64,000 bases of DNA from Planctomycetota bacterium (lineage in GTDB: Bacteria > Planctomycetota > Phycisphaerae > Phycisphaerales > Phycisphaeraceae). Within the stretch, counting starts at the first letter, position 1; each line of letters begins with the position of its first letter. Of this stretch, positions 1 through 8,396 are shown piece after piece. The position numbers and the translations under genes are program-made. The notes under the pieces are model-generated. The model was not told the DNA's origin, made no database searches, and saw nothing but the letters and a program-made list of their open reading frames with translations. The DNA lies in assembly GCA_016350165.1 (NCBI GenBank), contig CP066225.1, positions 1,302,001-1,366,000 on the forward strand. The letters run 5' to 3'.

Positions 1-1
1 T

Positions 2-784
2 GCAATTCGTTTCACAGCTCGTCTTGATTTTAAACTCGATCCTGCCACCGCTACCGCAATCAAAAACAATGCTCCCAAACTAGGTGACATCTCACGCGAG
101 CGCATCGGCCAAGAGCTTTTGCTCATGTTCACCGGTACACGCCCTGCACTCGCAGCAGAACTCGCACAACAACTCGAACTTGATGGCCCTATTCTCACCG
201 AGGAAAACCACCCTACTTCTCTCGCAACACTCAAGCAACTTCGACCAAACCCACCCTATCCTGTTGCTCTCGCAGCTTGGTTAATTGACCGCAACACACC
301 GACACATGCGGCTGAAACACACATCACTTTCGATGCAATCATTCACCTTTTCGATACACAAAATCTCCAACCCATACTTAACCGTTGGCGTAATGCCCTA
401 TGCCTCTCCAACGAAGATCGTGAAGCACTCAAAGCTATCATCCTCAACCTCAAACAAATAAACGCATGGACGTCACTTTCAATCGCTCAACGCAAACGTA
501 TGCTTGCTTCCCAATATTGGAATTACACAAATCTGCTTGCCCATGCAGTCCACACTGGACCATTCATGGACAACCTCGACACGAATGCTGAGCAACTTCA
601 CAACGACCCCATCGGCCTCAATCCTGATCCACTCGTCACAGGTGATGATCTCGTCAAACTCGGCTTTAAACCAAGCCCTGCCTTCAAAGTTATCCTCAAC
701 AAAGCCTACGATGCTCAACTCGAAGGCCTGATCACCACACGCGAAAACGCACTCCAACTCCTTCGCTCACTCTCACACACTTGA
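2..784 (+). CDS. CCA tRNA nucleotidyltransferase / poly(A) polymerase family protein (3' part)
   Basis: The reading frame is open from the first bases of the window, so the 5' end with the nucleotidyltransferase head is missing. The visible 260 residues begin with AIRFTARLDFKLDPATA, followed by ISRERIGQELLLML-like residues. This is the typical neck region of bacterial CCA-adding enzymes and poly(A) polymerases, where an AxRFxARL helix is followed by SxERIxxEL. The rest is helical, as in the tRNA-binding body and tail. The family adds or repairs the CCA end of tRNA, or adds A tails, in the cytoplasm. The catalytic GxD...DxD motif lies outside the window, so the two activities cannot be told apart. 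The stop is TGA at 782-784. No terminator is seen downstream. Confidence 0.8.
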   Translation, partial: AIRFTARLDFKLDPATATAIKNNAPKLGDISRERIGQELLLMFTGTRPALAAELAQQLELDGPILTEENHPTSLATLKQLRPNPPYPVALAAWLIDRNTPTHAAETHITFDAIIHLFDTQNLQPILNRWRNALCLSNEDREALKAIILNLKQINAWTSLSIAQRKRMLASQYWNYTNLLAHAVHTGPFMDNLDTNAEQLHNDPIGLNPDPLVTGDDLVKLGFKPSPAFKVILNKAYDAQLEGLITTRENALQLLRSLSHT

Positions 785-1103
785 TCGCTTATAATCTATC
801 TCACAACCCCCGCAGCACTGCACACCGCTTCCCCCTCCCATCGCTGCATCTGAAAACATGACCGTATCGATTCGCACGCACACACAGCAGCACCACCTTC
901 CTGCCTAAGCTTGAATCGCTACTCGTACTATCCACGCGATATCCACCCCCTGCCCCAGCATGGACATTCATATCGCTCATTAACCCACAAATAACGCTTT
1001 CTCATTACATTCGCCGATACCCTCGCATGTCAATATCAACATTCGCGACAAGCGCACATGCGAATTGAGAGTAAAGCTGAATACTCGGTACAATCTGAAC
1101 CTC
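785..1103. other. intergenic region, nothing recognised
   Basis: About 320 bases lie between the CCA-enzyme stop and the preferred dedA start. I see no hairpin with a T-tract, no tRNA and no convincing promoter hexamers. An alternative TTG start for dedA at 1065 lies in this stretch. Confidence 0.4.
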
Positions 1104-1730
1104 ATGGAAGAACTCATTAACCAACTCGCCACGCAAGCTCCTTACCTGATCATCGTCGGGGTCATCCTCCTTTCAGGCTTTGGTGCACCCATACCCGAAG
1201 ACCTCCCGATCATGCTCGGTGGCTTCCTCTGTGGCAAAAACGACCCCGCAGCATCGGCATACGTCATGCTCCCCGTACTCTTCATCTCCATCGTTGGAGC
1301 CGACGGCATCGTCTTCTGGCTTGGACGCAAATACGGTCACCACGTCCCAAAACTCCCCCTACTACGACGTTATCTCACTGAAAAACGACTTCAGAAAACC
1401 GAAGCATCACTCAACAAACATGGCGGCAAATTCATCTTCGTCGCTCGTTTTCTCCCCGGCATGAGAGCACCAGCCTTCTTTACCGCTGGCATCTTCAAGC
1501 TACCCTACTGGAAATTTCTCTTCTTTGACGGCACTGCCGCCCTGCTCTCCGTACCCATTTTCTTCTTCCTCGCGTTCTTCCTCGCTGACCACTTCGAGAA
1601 AGCAAAAGCATGGGCCGCTGAATTCCAAATTTTCGCCATCATTGCCGTTGTCGGAGGCATTGCTCTCTTTATTATTATCAAGATCGGCTTCAAAAAACTA
1701 TTATCCCGATCAGGGGTGTATGAATCCTGA
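1104..1730 (+). CDS. DedA family (SNARE-associated/VTT domain) membrane protein
   Basis: A 208-residue polytopic inner-membrane protein. DedA proteins are implicated in lipid carrier scrambling, proton motive force and envelope homeostasis. The sequence shows the family signatures: an N-terminal hydrophobic segment, then FGAPIPEDLP with acidic residues in the re-entrant loop, GADGIVFWLGRKYG, and the basic FVARFLPGMRAPAFFTAGI motif containing the conserved F-x-R-F-x-P-G-x-R core. Hydrophobic helices follow to the C-terminus, which ends in a short basic tail. ATG at 1104 gives MEELINQL. The frame can be extended to a TTG at 1065, but those extra residues are polar and unlike the family. No strong ribosome binding site is visible for either start. 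The gene stands alone on its strand. Confidence 0.88.
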   Translation: MEELINQLATQAPYLIIVGVILLSGFGAPIPEDLPIMLGGFLCGKNDPAASAYVMLPVLFISIVGADGIVFWLGRKYGHHVPKLPLLRRYLTEKRLQKTEASLNKHGGKFIFVARFLPGMRAPAFFTAGIFKLPYWKFLFFDGTAALLSVPIFFFLAFFLADHFEKAKAWAAEFQIFAIIAVVGGIALFIIIKIGFKKLLSRSGVYES

Positions 1731-1929
1731 TACACATTTTTTATCTTATTGGACGATCTATAAACTAGAACGCAAACACTCCTCAGTTATTTAGCGCTCT
1801 TAGTGGATCATTACAATACCCCTTGCAACCATCCTTCAAAGGTCATACCCTTATAAAATGATGGTTACTTGATAACATAGAGTCATGGCCGACTGTTATT
1901 AGCTAACTTTCTTCATAGCAATCTCTTGC

Positions 1930-1955
1930 GCGAACCCCCACGCTTCGGGATTCGC
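1930..1955. repeat. imperfect intergenic hairpin (GCGAA...TTCGC)
   Basis: A 26-nt palindrome with GCGAA at 1930-1934 pairing with TTCGC at 1951-1955, one C-A mismatch, three further G-C pairs and an 8-nt loop. It has no T-tract, so it is not a standard terminator. It sits 30 bases upstream of yggS and may be one of the palindromic elements dispersed between planctomycete genes. Confidence 0.45.
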
Positions 1956-1984
1956 TCATACAATCACAAAGATCGCACCTAGAT

Positions 1985-2776
1985 ATGACGACAGAAAACA
2001 TGATCACACCGACAAACCTGCGGGACGCCTACGACAGCGTCAACGAACGGATTCATAATGCAGCCGCAAAATCTGGACGGCGAGCCAGTGATATCATCAT
2101 GGTCGCTGTCACTAAAAATGCTACTCCTGACCAAATCCGCACGCTCGTCGAAATGGGTCACGCTGACCTAGGCGAGTCTCGCGTTCAGCAACTCGCTCAA
2201 AGAGCACCTCAACTCAACGAATTTCTTGCTCGCAAGAAAACACTCGCACGTGCTGCCCCTCAATCAGCTCTCGGTGTTCCAGATCAAGTCCGCTGGCACA
2301 TGATCGGCCACCTCCAACGAAACAAAGTTAAGCAAGTTGCGCCACTGGTGACCCTCATCCATTCTGTCGATTCACTCAGACTCGCTGAAGAGGTACACAA
2401 CTTCGCAGTTCGCACTGACCGCGTCCTCGATATCCTCATTCAGGTCAATGCGTCCGGTGAAGAGCAGAAATTCGGCGTCGCTGCCCCGGCTGTCATCCAC
2501 CTCGCAGAGCAAATCGACACAATGATGCACCTCCGTCTACGTGGCCTCATGACCATGGCCCCACTCTCCGACAACCCTGAAGATGCTCGCCCAGCATTCG
2601 CTCGTACTGCCGATATTTTCAACGATCTACGCAAAGACAAAGTCGGAGGCAGAGACTGCAACATACTCTCTATGGGCATGTCCAATGACTTCGAAATCGC
2701 CATCGAAGAAGGCGCCAACGTCGTACGCATCGGCACCGCACTCTTCGGCTCAAATCCACTCCCCGACGACATTTGA
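1985..2776 (+). CDS. yggS: YggS/PLPBP family pyridoxal-phosphate homeostasis protein
   Basis: A 263-residue protein of the YggS/PROSC fold-type III PLP-binding family. These proteins carry PLP without a known catalytic turnover and buffer vitamin B6 and keto-acid/amino-acid pools in the cytosol. The PLP lysine is K44 in VAVTKNATPDQI. Other family signatures are LGESRVQ, WHMIGHLQRNKVK, HSVDSLRLAEE, VNASGEEQKFG, LRGLMTMAP, the phosphate-binding LSMGMSNDFEIAIEEGAN and a final VRIGTALFG. Length is slightly above the usual 220-240 because of an insert around residues 80-95. An in-frame ATG also occurs at 2003. The usual yggT/proC neighbours are absent. A hairpin terminator follows the stop. Confidence 0.93.
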   Translation: MTTENMITPTNLRDAYDSVNERIHNAAAKSGRRASDIIMVAVTKNATPDQIRTLVEMGHADLGESRVQQLAQRAPQLNEFLARKKTLARAAPQSALGVPDQVRWHMIGHLQRNKVKQVAPLVTLIHSVDSLRLAEEVHNFAVRTDRVLDILIQVNASGEEQKFGVAAPAVIHLAEQIDTMMHLRLRGLMTMAPLSDNPEDARPAFARTADIFNDLRKDKVGGRDCNILSMGMSNDFEIAIEEGANVVRIGTALFGSNPLPDDI

Positions 2777-2817
2777 TCCGAGCACCAAATACAGATAATT
2801 ACTTAGAATAATTACCA

Positions 2818-2840
2818 GCCCGCTATCCAGCGGGTTTTTT
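2818..2840 (+). terminator. rho-independent terminator after yggS
   Basis: CCCGCT at 2819-2824 pairs with AGCGGG at 2829-2834 across a 4-nt loop, followed by six T. It is 42 bases past the yggS stop. Confidence 0.85.
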
Positions 2841-2982
2841 CATAACTCCATATCTCTCCCCATCAACCACATCTACCCCATCGACCGATATAAATTTTGA
2901 GCCATACCCACACACTCATCACGCTACTTACGCCTATCATCACTGGTCCTCACCATATGCTCGAAGGGGATTAAATCAGACC

Positions 2983-4512
2983 ATGCTCAGCCAAAGCCAA
3001 GTCAATGTCGTCAGACGTCCTGAAAAGTTCAACTCAGACGATGCACGCGTCATCACACGTTATTTTGCCATCGGCGGCGAACATCGTGTCCACTCACTAC
3101 TCGCCCGCATACTCCCCCTGAATGAGCCCGAGGTCAAACTCCTCCTACAACAGACACTCGACCAATTCGCTGATCGCCACAAAGACATCAAAGCCGCCTT
3201 CCGACGCCACTTCGGCTACGTCCGCCACTACCTCGATCACCCCGATGACATCTCCGAAAACAAACAACTCCTCATCGGCGCTTACTTCACCATGGAATAT
3301 TCCATCGAGTCTGCCGCCCTGTTCAACCCATCCATCGTTCTTCACCCAGATCAATCAGGTCTCGAACCTCACGAAGCTCGCTTCATCATGTCACTACGCG
3401 CCACGGGCGAAGGACATGTTTCCTCCATCGTTTTCCGAACAGGCAAGATTTGCTGCGATGGCCACGTCGAATTCGACCCGCCAGGCCGCTTCACATCAAA
3501 ACTCCGCACCAATGAAGACCAAGCCTTTGAAAAGCATCTCTTTTTCCTCAAACTCATAGAAATGGCTGCTTACTCAGACGCCGCTCGCGTCATCCTCGAC
3601 GAACTCCCCGACTACTTCACACTCCATCACCTTGACCACAAAGTCCACGAAGTCCGTGAACGTCCCGACCGTCCAGAACCATTCGACGAAACAGCTGAAA
3701 ACATGCTCTGGCTCGCGCGTTCCAACTACCACCTTTTCGTACCACCCGATACCGATCCTTCCGAAATCGTCATTTTCCCAACATCAGAAAATGAATCACG
3801 TGGCATCGAAGACGTCAGACTCACACGATTCGTTGAAGACGACGGAACCGTCACATATTATGGCACATACACCGCATACAACGGCTACCGCATCCTTCCT
3901 CAACTGCTCGAAACACACACCTTCACTGACATCTCCATCCACACACTCAACGGCAAGTTCGTCCAGAACAAAGGCATGGCCCTCTTCCCCCGTCGCATCG
4001 ATGGGTTCTATTACATGATTAGTCGCCTTGATGGCGAAAACATGTTCCTCATGCAATCTGACAACATCCATTTCTGGAACGATGCCGTCAAACTCCAAAC
4101 CCCACGTTACCCTTGGGAATTTGTACAAATTGGTAACTGCGGCCCCCCAATCGAAACTCCCGAAGGTTGGCTTCTCCTCACTCACGGCGTCGGCCCCATG
4201 CGTCGCTACTGTATCGGTGCATCACTACTTGACCTCAACGACCCATACAAGATCATCGCCCACACGCCACAACCCATCATGGTTCCAGCCGACAACGAAC
4301 GCGACGGCTACGTCCCCAACGTTGTCTACTCATGCGGCGCGCTCGTCCACGACAACCACCTCATCGTCCCATATGCCATGTCCGACTCCGCCTCTTCCGT
4401 CGCCACAATCTGCCTCTCCGAACTCCTCGATTACATGCGTCAATCCTCTCCAGTCTGTCCCCTCCCAAACAACGGCGAGTTCCAACACCGCGAATCTGAA
4501 TCAGGCTTCTAA
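2983..4512 (+). CDS. glycoside hydrolase family 130 protein (probable beta-mannoside phosphorylase-type)
   Basis: A 509-residue protein. GH130 enzymes mostly phosphorolyse beta-1,2- or beta-1,4-mannosides, giving mannose 1-phosphate, in the cytoplasm. The C-terminal half (from about residue 240) has the five-bladed propeller signatures: SRGIEDVRLTRF, TYTAYNG, NKGMALFPRRIDGFYYMISR, IGNCGPPIETPEGWLLLTHG, RRYCIGASLLDLNDP and ERDGYVPNVVYSCGALV. The N-terminal 230 residues are an extra domain without a recognised name, which is a known feature of longer GH130 members. A purine-rich GAAGGGGA sits 13 bases before the ATG as the likely ribosome binding site. The exact substrate cannot be read from sequence. 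It stands alone, with a bidirectional terminator just downstream. Confidence 0.85.
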   Translation: MLSQSQVNVVRRPEKFNSDDARVITRYFAIGGEHRVHSLLARILPLNEPEVKLLLQQTLDQFADRHKDIKAAFRRHFGYVRHYLDHPDDISENKQLLIGAYFTMEYSIESAALFNPSIVLHPDQSGLEPHEARFIMSLRATGEGHVSSIVFRTGKICCDGHVEFDPPGRFTSKLRTNEDQAFEKHLFFLKLIEMAAYSDAARVILDELPDYFTLHHLDHKVHEVRERPDRPEPFDETAENMLWLARSNYHLFVPPDTDPSEIVIFPTSENESRGIEDVRLTRFVEDDGTVTYYGTYTAYNGYRILPQLLETHTFTDISIHTLNGKFVQNKGMALFPRRIDGFYYMISRLDGENMFLMQSDNIHFWNDAVKLQTPRYPWEFVQIGNCGPPIETPEGWLLLTHGVGPMRRYCIGASLLDLNDPYKIIAHTPQPIMVPADNERDGYVPNVVYSCGALVHDNHLIVPYAMSDSASSVATICLSELLDYMRQSSPVCPLPNNGEFQHRESESGF

Positions 4513-4540
4513 TCAACGACAACACATCCAAAAAATAAAA

Positions 4541-4565
4541 GCCACTCAAATGAGTGGCTTTCTTT
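4541..4565. terminator. bidirectional rho-independent terminator
   Basis: GCCACTCA at 4541-4548 pairs with TGAGTGGC at 4551-4558. T-rich sequence follows on the plus strand and an A-rich stretch precedes it, so it can end both the GH130 gene and the converging HAF gene. Confidence 0.85.
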
Positions 4566-4610
4566 CTATTCTATTAGCACGAAAACAATCACACCAGCAA
4601 CACATTCGAA

Positions 4611-5662
4611 TCAGGGTAGCGTTGCAATCCATCCTTCTTTTCCTCCCTTTGGATTAACTCCAAAACCGACAATCGTTCTTCCATCTAAGTTCACACCATT
4701 AGCACTTGTAAGTTTCCAACCTTTAACTTTCTCACCCAAACCACATTCAATCAGCACTTCCTTAATTGATCGCATGCCATGCTCCGCATCCCATATACAA
4801 GCCACACTCCCATCTTCGGTCGTGCCCTGCCCAACAATCACTTTCCCGTTACCAGACACCCCTGTCCAAGCCGAGCTTTTATACTCTCCACCCTCAAAAT
4901 CTCCTAAACCTACCATCCCTTCACCTTTAACCCACCTAAACGCTTCATATCCCTTACTTGAATTACTCACACCCGCGACAACCGTCCCATCATTCGACAC
5001 ACCACGCGCCAGAGCATTATCATTATTAAGCGAACCTAAATCTTCAGTTCCATCTTCACTCGTCCAGCGATTTGCCCTGCATTGTTCACCATAAGCTATT
5101 CCAACAATCACCTTTCCATCCGCCGACGCAGCCATCCCTTGCGTCATAGTATCTGAAAACGCCACAGCATTACCACCATCAGTCCACGATGTCGCAATAC
5201 TATTAAATGAATCTCCAGATATCCCGACAATCACACGTCCATTCGCAGAAACTCCAAACACATTACAACCTTCATACCCTTTAACAGGATCGAGATATTT
5301 CACTTCACCATCATTCCAAACAAACACATGATTCATCCTCGCGCCCCTTTTCGCTATACGCCCAGCAATCACTCGCCCATCACCAGAAATCACTTTAGCG
5401 TTACTTGAAACATTCTCCTTAATACCACTTAATGGTTCAATACCTGTTTCTTTAGTCCAACGAAATGCTTGTAATAGCCCATCCTTACTTACACAGCCCA
5501 CACAACAACCTTGCCATCATCCGTAACATCAAACGGATACGCTCCAACCCTAGATTCATCAAAGTGTCCCAATCCTTGAAAATCCGCCGCATACCCATTG
5601 ATCGCTGCAATCATTGAAAACACACCAACAGCAGCACCAAAAAACATTTTCCTACCAAACAT
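4611..5662 (-). pseudogene. HAF-repeat secreted protein gene interrupted by a 2-nt frameshift
   Basis: The intact 3' frame (4611-5501) encodes 296 residues with HAF-type repeats: DGRVIAG, ANGRVIVGISG, ADGKVIVGIAYG, NDGTVVAGVSNSSKGYEAFRW and NGKVIVGQG. Upstream, an ATG at 5662 with a GAGGG ribosome binding site opens a second frame. It encodes a signal peptide (MFGRKMFFGAAVGVFSMIAA) and then DFQGLGHFDES...DVTDDGKVVV, which runs straight into the repeat pattern but hits a stop near 5485. Removing two bases in the GT-rich stretch 5497-5510 joins the frames to DGKVVVGCVSKDG, exactly the repeat consensus, for a 349-residue product. Either the gene is inactivated or the assembly has an error. Unlike the related gene at 18303 it has no PEP-CTERM tail. 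A GTG at 5501 could start a shorter product without a signal peptide. Confidence 0.75.
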
Positions 5663-5790
5663 ATTTTGCCCTCTTTTCTTTTGATCACATACAGAACTTA
5701 CACGATCTTATATAACCTCAATTCATCACACAAACCATTTTCAACCAAAACGCCAACATGCATCGCAAAATTCGAATCAACACACCAAAC

Positions 5791-5815
5791 AAAAAAAGCC
5801 ACTCAAACGAGTGGC
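5791..5815 (-). terminator. rho-independent terminator after the TPR gene
   Basis: On the minus strand GCCACTC at 5815-5809 pairs with GAGTGGC at 5804-5798, with an AAAC-type loop and seven T. The hairpin differs by about one base from the one at 4541-4558. Confidence 0.85.
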
Positions 5816-5839
5816 TTCTTATTCATACTTTCAAATCGA

Positions 5840-7789
5840 TCACTCTTCCCCACCTTTCGCAGCAGCAATCTTATCTTTCATCTCCTGTACTTTATCAAAC
5901 TTACCCATGTCTTCATATAGTTTCACCATATACTCCATACAAGACAACGTCGCGTCATGGCTCTCACCATACTCTACGCGATAAATTTCATACGTACGTT
6001 TATAAAACTGCTCTGCCTGCTGCAATGATCCTTCATACTGATACGTATATGCCAACCAGAATAATGCCGTCCCGACATCCTCACCTTTATCACCATCTTT
6101 CGCCTTCGCCACCTTCAACGCACGTTTAAAGTACTTAATCGCATCCTTCTTCATCCCAATCCTGCCACACACATCTCCAAGCGATAACAAGCAACTGTAA
6201 ACTTCGTCACTAACCTCATCAATCTCCTCAGCATAAATCTTCATTGCTTCTTCATACAAACGCTTCGCAGCAAAATTCTTCCCCTGCATCTGATACACAT
6301 AACCCAAATTATGCTTCACTACCCCCATCTGGTAATGATCTCCATCTAAAACCTTTTCATAAATCTTCATCGCTCGACGATAATACAACTCAGAATCATT
6401 GTACCTTTCATTCTCGCGGCACAACTCTCCCAATCGCACACAAGTATCACCAACCCGCGTATCATTCTCACCAAACATTTCTTCATTATTCTTCAACGCT
6501 TGCTTTAAAATATCCTCAACATCCTCACCATTGCGTCCCCTTGCCGATGCCAAATACTCTAAACAATCCGTCGTTACAGGATGCATCTCACCATATATCG
6601 GCTTCAAAATACTATAAGCCTTCTCATACTGCTCAACAGCCAAATCCTCTTGCTTCTCATTCGAGTAGTACCACCCCATACACAAACTGATATGCCCATA
6701 CTCAATTGATTCTTCATCTTTCATTTCATAGAACGAAAGCACATCAACGAAAATATCTTTTGCTTCCTGCTTACGTTCCTGCTTATACAAACTCCAAGCA
6801 AAATCAGCTCGTCCCCGCATAACCAGCATATGTTCATCACCTAAAAGATGTCGATACTGATCGACAGCTTCTTGCAGCAGCTGCTCCCCCTCCTCATATT
6901 CCGCATCAATCATCGCAATCTCCCCCAAATGTCGCTTCAATGAACCGACCTCTAAATGCCAATCTCCCCAAACCTTTTTACGAACCGCATCCACTTCTCC
7001 CAATAATTTCCCAGCTGCTTCAATATTATCTTTTTTCAGATAACTAATCGCCAATTCAAGCTTTGTCCTAACCGTATCAATATCATCTTCACCTAAAACA
7101 CGTTTGCACTCACTCAGCGTTTCCTCCAACTTCGCTATCGCATCGTTATATTGCCCAGCCACCTTAAATTGAATTCCCATAAACCGCTTCGCCTCTAACA
7201 CTCGACGATGCTCTTCTCCATACAATTTTCTCTGCATCATCAAGTGGCGTTCCAGCACAACCCGAGCATCATCCGCTTTCTGTAGCGTGTGATAGTATGC
7301 CCCCAAAGCCAGCAGCGCATCCGCTGTTTTCTCATGATTCTTATCAAGCAGCTTCTCAAAGATCGCCAACGCTTGCTTCACACGCCTCTCTGCCTCAGGT
7401 CGCATAAAAACCACTTCATACTTCCCCTTCGTCAGCAAACTCTCCGCTACATCCAAATGTTCCCCATCAAACAATCGTTTACGAATCGCCATCCCCCGAT
7501 CCACCATCGCCTCACCCTCTTTATACTCACACAACATCCATTTCACTTCACCCATCTGATTCAGGCTTTTCGCAGTCTTTGCATCCCCTTCCCCCATCGG
7601 CTTTTCAACCAGCTTCAACGCGCGCTCACCCACGACCTTCGCTTCAGCATACTTCGCATCACCCAACAACACCTTCGCCTTCGCATATAGCGCTTCCCAA
7701 TTTTCACTTTCTTCAACCTGCGCCCATGAAATATTTCCAATTGCCACAACCAAAGCAATCATCAACAAGCAAATCGGTAATCTTCGCAT
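5840..7789 (-). CDS. secreted or periplasmic tetratricopeptide-repeat protein
   Basis: A 649-residue protein. Residues 1-24 are a signal peptide (MRRLPICLLMIALVVAIGNI, then SWA-Q). The rest is a solenoid of about a dozen kinesin-light-chain-like TPRs of roughly 42 residues, each with a pattern such as LGYVYQMQGKNFAAKRLYEE followed by a Y/F-G-E-x-H linker (YGEEH, YGEMHP, FGEND, YGESHD). Such arrays act as protein-binding scaffolds, and no catalytic domain is attached. GAGGG seven bases before the ATG is a good ribosome binding site. It follows the small membrane protein gene by 82 bases on the same strand and may share its transcript. The binding partner cannot be told. Confidence 0.85.
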   Translation of the reverse strand: MRRLPICLLMIALVVAIGNISWAQVEESENWEALYAKAKVLLGDAKYAEAKVVGERALKLVEKPMGEGDAKTAKSLNQMGEVKWMLCEYKEGEAMVDRGMAIRKRLFDGEHLDVAESLLTKGKYEVVFMRPEAERRVKQALAIFEKLLDKNHEKTADALLALGAYYHTLQKADDARVVLERHLMMQRKLYGEEHRRVLEAKRFMGIQFKVAGQYNDAIAKLEETLSECKRVLGEDDIDTVRTKLELAISYLKKDNIEAAGKLLGEVDAVRKKVWGDWHLEVGSLKRHLGEIAMIDAEYEEGEQLLQEAVDQYRHLLGDEHMLVMRGRADFAWSLYKQERKQEAKDIFVDVLSFYEMKDEESIEYGHISLCMGWYYSNEKQEDLAVEQYEKAYSILKPIYGEMHPVTTDCLEYLASARGRNGEDVEDILKQALKNNEEMFGENDTRVGDTCVRLGELCRENERYNDSELYYRRAMKIYEKVLDGDHYQMGVVKHNLGYVYQMQGKNFAAKRLYEEAMKIYAEEIDEVSDEVYSCLLSLGDVCGRIGMKKDAIKYFKRALKVAKAKDGDKGEDVGTALFWLAYTYQYEGSLQQAEQFYKRTYEIYRVEYGESHDATLSCMEYMVKLYEDMGKFDKVQEMKDKIAAAKGGEE

Positions 7790-7871
7790 TTTTGCCCTCG
7801 TTTTCTAATCTCATTTCCATAAACCAATATGACATCACACTCAATATACCCAATCCCCTCATCATTGACGA

Positions 7872-8381
7872 TTATTTTCCCAAAGTCTTCCGTTTAAGTT
7901 TCACTCTTCGAGCAAACTTATTCATAAACAAAACAAAGCGTAACAATATAATCGCATAATTTATCACACTAACCACTAACACCATCCCTATAGGGATATA
8001 TAAATTAAACACAAAATCATAACTTGCATGGCCCCCACTCAAAACACCGATATTACTAAACGCCATAAAAACTGCCCATGAAACCAAGAACATCAGCAGC
8101 AATTTAACAAATGAGAGTCTATACCTTACCACCCACCCCTCTTCATCCTGATCAATCCAACAACAAATATGTGTAACACCAAATAGTAAATTGTGTTTCC
8201 AAGGTCCCCAAACCTTAATCAACCTTGTATTGACCACCATCTCCCCATTTTTTATGAAGCTTTCATCTGGATCATATCTTTCTATCTCTTTTTGAAGCTT
8301 CAACAAAACCTCCTCCTGCAACACTTCATTATCACATATACCCTTCAATCTCGCTTTACCAGAAAAATGCATCGGAAACAT
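7872..8381 (-). CDS. hypothetical two-helix membrane protein
   Basis: A 169-residue protein of no family I recognise. The first 90 residues are soluble and mixed, with WGPWKHNLLFG and CCWIDQDEEGWVVRYRL. Two membrane segments follow, around LLLMFLVSWAVFMAF and LYIPIGMVLVVSVINYAIIL, and the C-terminus is strongly basic (NKFARRVKLKRKTLGK), suggesting a cytoplasmic tail. GAGGTG lies five bases before the ATG. The gene starts only 15 bases after the priA stop on the same strand, so the two are probably co-transcribed. Confidence 0.7.
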   Translation of the reverse strand: MFPMHFSGKARLKGICDNEVLQEEVLLKLQKEIERYDPDESFIKNGEMVVNTRLIKVWGPWKHNLLFGVTHICCWIDQDEEGWVVRYRLSFVKLLLMFLVSWAVFMAFSNIGVLSGGHASYDFVFNLYIPIGMVLVVSVINYAIILLRFVLFMNKFARRVKLKRKTLGK

Positions 8382-8396
8382 AATTCACCTCATAAC

